Positions 10,927-22,200 of a stretch of DNA of 64,000 bases are shown here, piece after piece. Numbering within the stretch: the first letter of the stretch is position 1; the number at the start of each line of letters is the position of its first letter. The DNA is from Gyrodactylus bullatarudis (Eukaryota > Platyhelminthes > Monogenea > Gyrodactylidea > Gyrodactylidae): NCBI GenBank assembly GCA_012064415.1, contig SSNU01000088.1, positions 1 to 64,000 of the forward strand, written 5' to 3'. Made by a program: the position numbers and the translations under genes. A model generated the notes under the pieces. That model worked only from the letters and a program-made list of their open reading frames with translations, made no database searches and was not told the DNA's origin.

Positions 10927-13900
10927 ATGGAATGCTCTGACGACGTTGTTCAACTCCTTGAAGCCACCAATGACATAAACTATGAAAGGAATTCAAAAAA
11001 GATTCTTAATCCAAATCTTCCTCCCAAACCTTCCAGTGTCCAAAGATACTCCAAAGAATTAACAGAGCATATAAAGAACAGCAAAAACAAATTAAATTCA
11101 AGAGATCTAGCTTGTCATCTTGTTGATAAGCTAGAATCTGATAACATCCTCTCCCTCAGGTAAATCAAAATAACGAATACCGAAAATCTCATTAATTTTG
11201 CATCAAGAAATCGCTCTTGGTGTATTTAACATCTTTACGGATTAATTACTATCAGAATAAATTCTGTTTTGATTGTTTAATAATAAAACTTTTATTTCAA
11301 TATACTAATTAAATACCCTAATGAATATTTTGTTTTTTTCCAACTCTAGAAAGCATAAAAGTAAACTCAGCCTACCCATTGTTCCCCATATGAAACCTGA
11401 ATTAAAGAAGCGAATAAAGTCCCTAAAATCATCCGGTACCCTTAAAGAATATTTTCCAGTTATATCAGAGTCTGACGAGCACACCATTGCCAATACAATC
11501 CAGAGTGATTCGTTAACATCAAAAAGAAACAAATTGTGTAATTTGTAAGTTGACAATTGTACATGCTCTCAATTGTACTCCATCTCTTTATTCTTCTTTC
11601 TTTCAGGATTCATAAACAAAAAAGTGTAAGTACTCTTTTAATGAATAATATGAAACCATAGAAACAAATTGGGGATAATTTTTATCATTCCAGTCATCAG
11701 AATGTAGTTCAGATAATGATATTCGACAAATCAGGTCATTTCAATCAGATCCATCAATTGTTTCCGCTAAATCAATCAGAGAGAGTTCAATTCAAAAAAG
11801 CACAGAATACCTAAAGAGTCTCAATAATATACTAGATCTTGAGAAGCATCGGGACGAAACATTTTCCCGAGTATTAAAAACACTCGACAAGGCAAACAAA
11901 AATACTGAAACAAGCAGAAAAAATAGTTTTGTAAGTAACTATAGCAATCAACATTTTATTACAATAATTAAACAATACATCTTATTAATGACAGATTGAT
12001 GAGTTACCTGTCATGCAGAGAGTTAAAAGACCACGTAAGTATTCGCATCTATATTCCGCTGATGATAGTTAAATTAGTAAATCTCGATCCTTTAAAACAA
12101 TTTTCAGATAAAATTTCCCCTGTCTCCAGTTTGAAATCCAAAAAGAATGAAGAAATCAGAGAAATGTCAAATAACCATTTAGATGAAACTCCTACGTATT
12201 CCCCTGTGATAAAATCTCGAAATTCAGATGAAGTTAATCACTTAACTATCTCATTAACAAACAATCTATCATTAGATCAGTCAATGCAGCTATCATCCCG
12301 AAAGACCTTGGCAGAATTAAAACCAGAAAACATTGAAAAGTAATTCTTATTTTAAAAACGTTGAAAATATTTATAAACCAAGTTATATTTTATTTCTCAA
12401 GAGTCCTGAAATTGCGCCAAGATTCTCTGAGGAAGCGAAGGGAAAATGCACTACTGGTACTGGAAATGTCCAAGAAATTTGCCAGAGAAGAAAAAGAAAT
12501 ATCTGACCTAGAGAAAAAGGCCCTTCTTGTAAGTTGAATGCGAATACCAAATATCAATTCTAATTTTATTATTCTATTCTAGTATTTGAATACAAAATTA
12601 AAAGAGAACGTTGACTTGGATCAAGGAGACCAGGGAAAAGAAAAAAGTGGTGAGTTGAACAAGCTACATTTTGAAATGTACAAACCCAAAACAATGTACA
12701 AAAATTATTAAATCAACATCCTTAGGCATTCCTCCTCCATAATTAAGTGGTGAGAGTTTATTCCTATCAACATCCTATACTATGATAATTCTAATCTTTA
12801 AACACTTGCAAATCTAACACTTTAATTTTACAAGAGTTTATTATAATAAAAAAATTGTTGACCATACTACAGAGTAATACAATATCAACAATTTCTAAAT
12901 TCATGAGGTAAATTTTGTTAATTCTAACAAAATAACTTTAATCCAAGATTGATTAACAAGCTATACGATGGTTTATGATAGTACCTAATTTTCAGTTCTA
13001 TAGAATCTTTCTTTTTAACAGAAAATATTTGGACTATAATACGTTGGCTTACATATAGGTCATGACTCTGAAAGAGTTGAAAACAGAATGATTATCTCTC
13101 GGTCTTTCATATTCTCTAATGATGAGTAAAGAAAATTTCCTGCAAAAGGTTAGAATTACTGATAGTTGAGAAAATCAGATTCCTTAAAAATTTAATTAAT
13201 TTAACTAATAATCCTCTTTAGAATTCTAATTATACCAAGACTTTAAATTAATCATTGAAGAATATTACCTTTATTTCAGACACGTCTTACTTTAATATCG
13301 ACTAAAAACCTATTCTTCATCTTTCTTATACTATCATCGTCCTGACCTTAACTCTTTCTCATTTTTATGCTTGACATGAAAATAATAAAAGGTTTTCTAG
13401 TAAAACAGAAAAATTGTCAATAATTTTCGATAGGCTTTCCAATTCAGAAATGATTTATTCAACAATTCGATATAATCACGATAGGTTATGTGAAAGAAAT
13501 CTATTAAATTAAAAAGCAATCGATTTTAAAAAATGCCATAACCATCATTTCTGTCTCTTTTTCTGAGCTGAAATAGCTACAAATGAATAAGTAAAATAGA
13601 AAATTCTATCTCTACAGAGCTCACTTCACCTGAAGAAGAGAACGTCATGACTGAAGACTCGGAATTGCCCCTGCATGAGAGATTAGAATTTTTCAATCGC
13701 CAATTAAACGACCAAGAGAACATTATCAAAAAGATTGACGAAAAGGTGGCCAATCTTAGTAAAAAGGATTTAATCTACTATCAAAAGTCTCTGGATCAAC
13801 TGAGAACATTGTGCAATAATGTCATAAGACATTTGAAAGACCGTATATTTGAAACGTCTCAGGTGATGATTGAAAAGTCAAATCAGCATAACCCATCTGA

Positions 13901-16900
13901 TAAAGTCTCAGTAAATTCTCCCAACTCACCACAACAACAGCCAGTCACAAGCACAACTCCGGAAGAGGGAAATTTTGAGAACTCTTCATCAACACTTCAT
14001 GTCCTGCCTACAAGCGGAAGTAATCGACGGGTCTCGATTCACGAAAGTCAAAATGAAGTCATTCCATCTAGACGATCATCTTCTTGCTCTTTTCCTCTCT
14101 TCAGTGATGATACAATTGGCCAAAAAGCTGAATTCAAACAGGACAGCATTCAACCAGATCTGAATATTTCTATAAGCAATAATGAGGATAAAACCACCAT
14201 TAGTTATCATGATGATGCCACATCTTCTGCACAATTCTCCAATCCCAACAGGGCTGATGATTTTGTAAGTTTTTGTAATTAATTGGACTACAATGCAAGA
14301 GGTCCTAGTTTCAAATCCCAGGTTGTGGCATACTGACGAGTCCAAAAGAGGACGAAATGCGCGTATATTTCTACCAAAAATGTATATCTAGATTATTTTT
14401 AAATGCTCTAATAGTACTAGTCACGATTGGATCCATTTGTAAGCTGTAGCATTCAGCAACATAGGACGAAAAGATATATTACCTAAACACCTAGAACGAA
14501 ATAATATTAGATTTAAATCATATCTATGACATTAAGCATTTAAAATTTGTAAAATTATCATCCATCTACCTTTGAGTATCAAGATAAAAGCTGAAGCAGG
14601 TCAGAATTATAACTTTATCTCCCCGCCTCTTTGAGATTCAAAATAAATACAGGATAAATATGAAGAGACGTGCTGCGTACAAGTTGATAATTGCGTAAAA
14701 GCTTATTGAATAAATTCATTACTTTTATTTAATTTTTATAATAATAAATAATCTCTCCTTCCTAACCAATGATTTAGGTTGATCAAGATCCAACAGAGAA
14801 TTCCCAGATAAACGAAATCTCCCTAAAGGACTATGATAAGCACCAATTGAATGAATCAACCTCATCTGCACATAACAAAACTGATGTAAACAATGATACT
14901 AATCTTGATTATTATCGGAATCATCAAGAAGATAAACATCGAATTGGGTTTGTATATGAATAGTTTGTTTTACTTTTGTCTTTTCACAAAAAATTTCTTT
15001 TTGTATTTTTAATGTTCAATCATAGTTTTGTGCTCATTATCTCTCTATTATGTTATATTACTTGGGTGTATTGCAACATTTATTTCTATAGTTATAATTA
15101 TGACAACAACAAATGTATTTCTTTTTACTAGATCAAATGATTTATCAAGAGATACAACCCCTCAACATCATTCAACTGTAGCAAGCTCAGGCATGAAGAA
15201 CTTGACCTGTCCAACGCCATGTTTGGTGGAGAATTTTGGATGTGAAACATTTGATAAAATCGATCAAATCAATGAGATTATCATGAGTAATCCGATCAAT
15301 CTGATTGAAAGATCCCTGGAAACCTTGGAATTGACAGCATCACAAAATCGTCTTAGCACTGAAAACTCCCTCTCAATTAGTAATGACCAGACAACATGTA
15401 TTATTGATAGGCGTCATTACTCCATGTCCATTGTACAAAAGACACAGGCTATTATTGATCAAATGGTAACAAGGGATGAGGATGCAACCCATCCCATTCA
15501 GGATTACTATACTTCAAATACTAACAACAACAATAATAATAATAATTGTAAGTTTCTTCATACACTTTACATTTCAATATTCAAATTCTATAATCTCAAA
15601 TTCGAAGATGTTTGTTAAAGATTTTCTGGAAACCAGATAATGATGCATACTTTTAACGAAAAAAAAATATTTTTAGGAAAAAGGTGTTAATTTGGAACAA
15701 AAAACCCGTTTTTAGTACTATAACATCGAGCCTCGTCAAGAATATTATTGTTAGATTCTAAACTCATATGAAAGGTTAGAGAACAACAAGTGTATATTTG
15801 AGTGATAAACGTTATACTTCGAAATTTTTTTATTGATTTCAAAGTGAGAGAATGATCAAAAGTTGATTTAAAGAATCTGAATTAAACAAGAAAACCGAAT
15901 ATCGCGTTTAAATTTTCGAAAAATCCACCATGTTTGAGGGATTTTGAATTATTGAAATTTAAATTCAACTCTTGAACGATAACGTGATGAATCATTAGAT
16001 CAGATTGAGCATAACTATAGTTGATTTCCTCGTCTAATATTGATCCTGTAAAACTTTTTTTCTATCCTTTTTAAATCAATAAAATTTTTTAGCTCAAAAT
16101 AAATTTTTCTTGAAAATAATATTTTTTCTTTGAATGGTAAAATTATGCATCATTATCTGAGTTCCATAAAATCTTTAAAATACATGTTCGAATTCTTGAT
16201 GAAAAATTGATATTTCTGTAAAAATCATTCCCAACTTGATATCAATTAGTTTTATTTCGTATTAAATTTCATTGAAATAGTTTGGACTACAAAAATCTTT
16301 GTCATTCCAAAATAATTTCTCATTGAACTTTTTTTTTCGATTTATTTACTATAATTTTTCCACTGATTGAATGAATTGGAGAAAACTACTATTTCCATGA
16401 AGCTCATTTTCAAAGGTGATGGGTTTTTGTAATGACATTTGAAGAAGACTTGATTGATCTCATAAATCAACACTATGGTAACATGCAATTGTAAATTTTA
16501 TTTGATACTCAGAGATTATTTTGTTTGATCCATGAAGATTTGCTTAAGTCAGAGGAAAAGACTTACTTTTTTAATTTCAATGTGATTATGGAGCTTGATA
16601 CATGGGAAAAACTATAAGGATGTAATCTTAAGAAGGAAACTGTGGTAGCCCATGTGAGTTTTTCACCTTGCTCTCCAATATTACTATTCATTGGAGAGTT
16701 TGGTCTTTTTTTAGCTTGCATTTTATTATTTTCTTTGAATTCTATTATTTCTTTGAATATTTCTAAATGGTTAAAAATGATTTTTCAGTAAATTCTAAAA
16801 ATCCTTATATAATTTCCCTACATATTGGGCGTTGTTTATGCGTATCGTTTTTAAGAATATTTTTTCAATAAAACTTCAGATTATCCATCATTTATTTAAA

Positions 16901-18888
16901 ATTCTATGCATTCTTTCAAAGGTGAATTCATCCAATTGAATAAGAATAACAATTCTGTTGATCTTCTGGATGAGAAGGAAAATATAAAATCATTTGATAT
17001 TGAAAATTTAATCAAGACAACTGATGTAATCAGTCTTGATGAGAAACAGTCACAAAAACAGCTTACTGAAGATACCGAAGAAGAAAATGATCAGGTATTG
17101 ACACTATCCCCAACATCAGATACATCCTCACCTGAAAAAGAGCCTGAGATTAACATGAAAGAGCGCATTGAAATCCTCAAGAGGAAATTCGTCGGACTTG
17201 TCCTTAATGCGCCCTGCAAAATGACCAAAATGATTCATTTAGGAGTAGATTATCTGTGGAATCGCAAAGACGACATTGATTGGCCGCCAAAGAGACTACG
17301 CGAATTCTCTTCTGATACTATTGATGATGAAGGTAAGTACTATTATATTTAATGGAATTTCTTATTCCTACTACATCCTCCTTGGCCCGTAATAGACTAA
17401 CCTGAAACATTAAAAATTTTCTTTTTTTCGTATCGTAAAAAATTTACTTTAGACAGTCAATGAGACTTTAATCTACTATCATAATCAGTTGATCAGTAAT
17501 AATTGAACATTGAAAAATTACTCTAGGCAAAGAACTGGATGAGCTTCAATAATCTCAAGAAAAAAATTTGCTTATCTAAATCCCATTTCAAAGATAGCTG
17601 GTACTGTTTTTAAAATCAAGTCTTGAAATCTAGTTTTCCTCAACTAGTAAACGACCGATCACAAATTTTGATGAATTGAAAATCCTGATTCTTGATATAG
17701 AAACTAGCAATATGTCATCGTGTAAGCATCTAGAATCTAGATTAAAGCTTCAAACTTTCATGTTTAAAAATATTCCTTAGAATTCGAAATTTCAACTAAT
17801 TTCATGTTTTTCAAGTTTGATTTTCCTACGGGTAATTTTATTAAGGTCATCTTTATCTGATTTTTATATTTATCTATTCAAATATTTTCTTGGACTTTAC
17901 TCTATCCTTTCAAGATATTCAAATGGTCTTGGACAACAAACTGGCCCCTCGTTTCATTGATCGCCAACTCTTGTTCGATATGATGATTGAAATATTCGAA
18001 GACTATTACTTTACAAAGCCAGAGGAGAATGTGTTCTCTGTCAAGAATAGAAATAACATTTATTCTGTCTGGAATGGCTACAAGAGGTTAGCTATCTCAT
18101 TTTGAGGGATTTATTTCCATAAATATTCTTTCTTACTGACCCATTGTAGTTCCTGAGTAACATTTGGTAATGCAAGTCAGGAGAATCCTCTTCATCTTGG
18201 CATTTGAGAAGAAGAATCTTTTGTTAGATACAATAGATTTCAAAGCACTAAACCCATAAGAATAAATTCCCCTTCAAAAATTTTTTTTCAATAGCTCTAA
18301 TGTGTGATAAACAGAATAATTCAGCAAAAACATCCTTTTCATGTCTAACGTGTCCATATTGGATACTAGTAGTCTAGGAGGAATTTCTTAAATTCATTTT
18401 CTAATAGATCTACGAATTCTCTCTATCCCTAAATTTAATATCACAATTGATGTGTTATTGAAAAAATCTTTTTTTTCTTCTCAAGGCCCTCAGAAAAGCA
18501 ACACATGTTGGATATTGTCACAATTCAGTTGATAAAAGACTTGGACATTGAAGTGGAAGTTGACAAGATCGTCAGTCCAACAAGACGCTATGAAGCGAAA
18601 AATAGTCACTTCAAATCCTTCCAGATTACACCAGCCTCAATTTATCATGATCGGTCAGATAATGTGAAGAATAAAAATTTTATTAATCCCTATTATCGTT
18701 TCTCGAAATTATCCCAGTGGATGATGCGTAAAAAGACATGGCCTGAGAGACTCATCGAAATGGAACTACGATCCGAGAGCTGGTCACATTATGAAGCAAT
18801 GGCAATTAAAGTTAAAAAAGATCTAGTTGATGAATTTTGGCAGGAATTAATGGAGGAATCCTTGAAAATACTTGATATTATTTCATAA
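10927..18888 (+). CDS. CEP350-like centrosomal protein (14 exons)
   Basis: Exons: 10927-11159, 11350-11544, 11607-11625, 11694-11930, 11995-12034, 12108-12339, 12402-12528, 12583-12649, 13618-14264, 14778-14947, 15132-15547, 16922-17332, 17915-18086, 18486-18888. All phases match and total 3369 nt (1122 aa). The last exons resemble the conserved C-terminus of CEP350/CAP350, a centrosome and microtubule-anchoring protein: a RQLLFDMMIEIFEDYY block, then a W-rich part ending in YEAMAIKVKKDLVDEFWQEL. Exon 7 encodes a charged coiled-coil-like segment (LRQDSLRKRRENALLVLEMS). Much of the rest is low-complexity Ser/Asn/Thr. No CAP-Gly domain, present in vertebrate CEP350, was found. The protein is also far shorter than the roughly 3100-aa human one. 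Exon 3 is only 19 nt. The family call rests on memory of the C-terminal pattern; the gene structure is firmer than the name. Confidence 0.55.
14281..14400 (+). repeat. tRNA-derived SINE fragment (copy 1), sense in intron 9
   Basis: Around 14284-14320 the sequence matches the minus-strand SINE at 32500-32640 (xGGACxACxxTxCxxxxGGTCCTAG), followed by a B-box-like GTTTCAAATCC at 14308-14318. The A-box part is missing, so this copy looks 5'-truncated. A hammerhead core follows directly. Confidence 0.5.
14318..14378 (+). ncRNA. Hammerhead ribozyme core (type I-like) within a SINE
   Basis: CTGACGA (14333-14339) is followed by a stem GTCC/GGAC with loop AAAAGA, then GAAA at 14354-14357. After it comes TGCGCGTA, which can form the very short stem III typical of animal type I hammerheads, placing cleavage after GTA near 14364. 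Stem I would be ATA/TAT next to the core, with a bulge and then GGT/ACC further out; this is weaker than in active examples. The arrangement is close to the hammerheads in schistosome SINE-like satellite repeats (CTGATGA, GTCC...GGAC, GAAA). It may or may not still cleave. Confidence 0.65.
15640..16270. repeat. Foldback-family remnants in intron 11
   Basis: Intron 11 (15548-16921) is long because of repeats. 15740-15830 matches the arm at 40656-40775 (TTCTAAACTCATATGAAAGG, TGAGTGATAAACGTTATA). 15830-16260 matches the long foldback family, ending with GATGAAAAATTGATATTTC and GTAAAAATCATTCCCAACTT. Two families are therefore nested here. Confidence 0.55.
16620..16800 (+). repeat. Dispersed repeat shared with 35830-36000
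   Basis: The block CCATGTGAGTTTTTCACCTT plus about 150 following bases recurs, diverged, at 35830-36000 in the same orientation. No ends or coding content were identified, and the element type is unknown. Confidence 0.45.
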
Positions 18889-18969
18889 CTGAAATGCTTC
18901 GAATTTTTGCTAGATTTAGCCACATTGTCGCCATTATGCCTTTTCAATTTCATGAATTTGTACAAACTC

Positions 18970-18975
18970 AATAAA
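18970..18975 (+). terminator. Polyadenylation signal AATAAA
   Basis: Canonical hexamer about 80 bases after the stop of the CEP350-like gene. Confidence 0.6.
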
Positions 18976-19218
18976 ATATATTTTGTATCTTCCAACCTAC
19001 TTTAAAGTATTTTTGTGAATATATTCCATTATATTAAGAACGTTTTGAAAATAATCATCCAATTTCAAATAATATAACTTCTTGAATAATAAAGAACAAA
19101 CGAATATTGATAATAAAACAGCTCTTTTTGATATTTCTAAGATTCGGAAAAAATGTTTTTCATAATGCTTGTTTTACTCTCACTAGTTTATTGCATGATT
19201 TTAAAATTTTGGTAATGA

Positions 19219-22200
19219 ATGGCGATGGATATAGTCCAAATTTTTAATCAAGAGGTAATTAATCTCACCCTAATAAATTAATTTGTAGTTGAATTCCCTA
19301 CTTGAAATCAAACTGCCTGTTTCGCGGCAGAAGATGATCACTTTAACTCGCACGGCTATTTCCGACAAAGCTATGAAATTCTACAAGCACATAGTCTACA
19401 GTGTCGAAAAGTTTATTCGTATTTGCCCTGAAGATTATAAAGTTACAGGCCTCTATGTAGTTGATGCAATAGTCCGTCAATCTAAACAGCTTTATCAAGA
19501 GCGAGATGTTTATGGGCCAAGATTCCTTAAAAACATTGTTCAAATATTTGTTACACTATCGAAATGTCATCAAAGAGAAAAACCCATGATTCAACGTGTT
19601 CTCCAGCTCTGGTCTAAAGCGGGAGTCTTCTCTGATGTTCTCATTGACTTACTCGGAGAAATAATCAATTCTGATAATCCAGAGTTGATCGAGAGAGGTA
19701 ATTCGTCTGTAATCATGTTTCTCTTTGACAAATATCTGACTATTTCCTTTTCAATTACTCACATAGCTCGTGTTGTTTCGAATAATAATTTTGAAGATGC
19801 CTGTAGTAAGCGTCGATTAGCCTCCGCCATTTCAGATGAATGCAGTGTTGATTTCAATAGTTCTGTTAATCAGCCTTTGTCAAATTCTCAACAGGATAAT
19901 GATCAATCTTCATCATCTAACCATATTTTTACCCTCAAACGATTAATTGAACAGACCAAGACTTTATCCACTTCCCATTTGGTCGAAGGAAATGAAGCTC
20001 TAATGGACAAACTGACCACCATTCTCAACGAATTAAGAAATAAAGCCCAGGAAGCAATAACTGCTCAACAGAATACAACCAAGAATTTTGACATCGAGTG
20101 AGTTTATTTATCCAATCAATGGTTTTAATCAATCTCTCACCTAACTCTACTCAAGGACCATTATCGATTCTGATACATTGCATCAACTTCAAGTGATGAT
20201 TATGAAATTAGCTGCCCAGGTGAACGTGGATACATCCAAGAATTCATCTCCTACCAACCAAGATGAAGATAATTCCTTTCTGGTAATTCCATTTATTTTC
20301 CATTTCGATTGTCTCAGCTATATACAAAAGTTAATCATTTGCATTTTTATCTCAAGAGACTTTTTTGCATAATCTATCAGGTTATATTAATCCAATAATA
20401 ATAATTATTTACATTGTTTCTTCGTATGAATAACCAATATTTTGATTATTAGAACATCTATTCAAAATTTTCACAGTTTTCTTCGATTAGGGTGGAAATT
20501 TCATTTATTACTCAAAACTTCTTTTCAATATGAAGAGAGATCATCTTTCCTTAAAACCACTTCACTACTAATAACGTAGAAGGAATTGACCAAATTTATC
20601 CCTCGCTTTATATTATCATTAGGGCAGTGATTTTGCTATTTTGAGTTTGAGAGTTTTCCTTTTTTACAAAAAACTCAATATTTATATTCGGAACGTCAGG
20701 AAGAAATTAATTTAATTTGAATTTATTGAATATCACAAAGGGGAACGATCTAAAATTTTCAAGTTTAACTTTTTCTTGAAAACAGTAGATTCCATTACAC
20801 CTTCACTGCCTAATTCGAATTCTTCGTCTAATGCTGATCGTCGAAAAACCAATTAATGTTTAAATTAAACTAAAACAGCAGTTTACTTAAACTTTTTGAG
20901 GCTTTACAAATTATTATCATTGAATGAAATTAAATAGGCTTCTCTAATCCCTCTGATAATTATAGATGAAAACTCGAAATTATTTTTAAAAATATTATCT
21001 TTATTTTTAGTCAATGAAAAATAGAAGCATGCGACCGTCAACGCCAGTGGCTGATGACGGATCAACTCACAACAATACCTCTTCCCATAATCATCTGAAT
21101 GGTGGTAGTCATGCGAGGAACAATCACTCCTCAAGATCTTCCATATCCTCTCCCAATAGCTTCAACAATAAGCCATCTCTTTTATCTCCAACCTCCAATC
21201 TTCAGAATAAAAAACAATACTCTATCTCGTGAGTTTTCTTATTTAATAAAAAGATAAATAAATGAATAATTATTACAATTATAATCAATGTACAATATAC
21301 AGGCTGATGAGAGGCTACTTGAGAATCTCTAATTTTTCCAAAAAATATTTCTTATAAAAGTTCTAACCACTGAGCAAGGCAAGTAAATTCCATTGTGAAC
21401 AGAATGTTTTTTTGCCAACCAAGGACTGATTGTTTCTAGTTTTAGATCTAGTATTAACCCTTAAAGTGTCCCACTGGATTATTTCTATCAAAAATCATTT
21501 CTGCAACTAATTATTATACATCTAAGCCTAAGAAAATACTTTGTTCACCCCCCACACCGATAAGAAATTTGTTAATCTCGCAAAGATTTCAGCTCTATCA
21601 TTCGTCAAACTAGAGCTATTCTAATTCAAAGAAAGTTGATTTTTGTTTTAAACTTATTTCCCAAAGTCATAGATAAAAAGTAAAATAACTTTTATCGAGT
21701 AATCATACCCGTAGAGCTCTTTACCTGCTAAAGTTTCAAAGATAGTCTGTTTTTGGATAATCCTCTTTCAATAGCATATTACTCCGAAATATATATTTCC
21801 ATTATTGATTGATTCTTTTCTTTATTCTACACTCTGTAGAATTCTCTTTCGACAAGTAGCTATCATTATTGTTTTATGAAATAGTTTTTTTGTTGCACTT
21901 AAGGAAACTTTAATGGAACTTTTTATATCATTACATAATTAGAACGCCAACTGGTTCTAGTCGAGTAGATTCCGAGGTACCACCTCCTCCCCCGCCTCCT
22001 CCGCCGTATCCGCCAAACTCATCTCCGCAAACTTCATATGCTAAAGTGACCAACCCTCCCCTACCAATTGATCCACCTATTGAAACTCCTCAGCAAATTC
22101 GTCGACGTCGAATACGCCTCAACCTACCTGAGTTGAGACCTGATCATATCGGCATTTTGAGTCATACCATATTCATTGGCCATTTGCACAAGACACTTCT

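Noticed and set aside
21301..21345. A second hammerhead from CTGATGA followed by GAAT
   Set aside because: No stem II can form between the two core parts and the final core A is missing.
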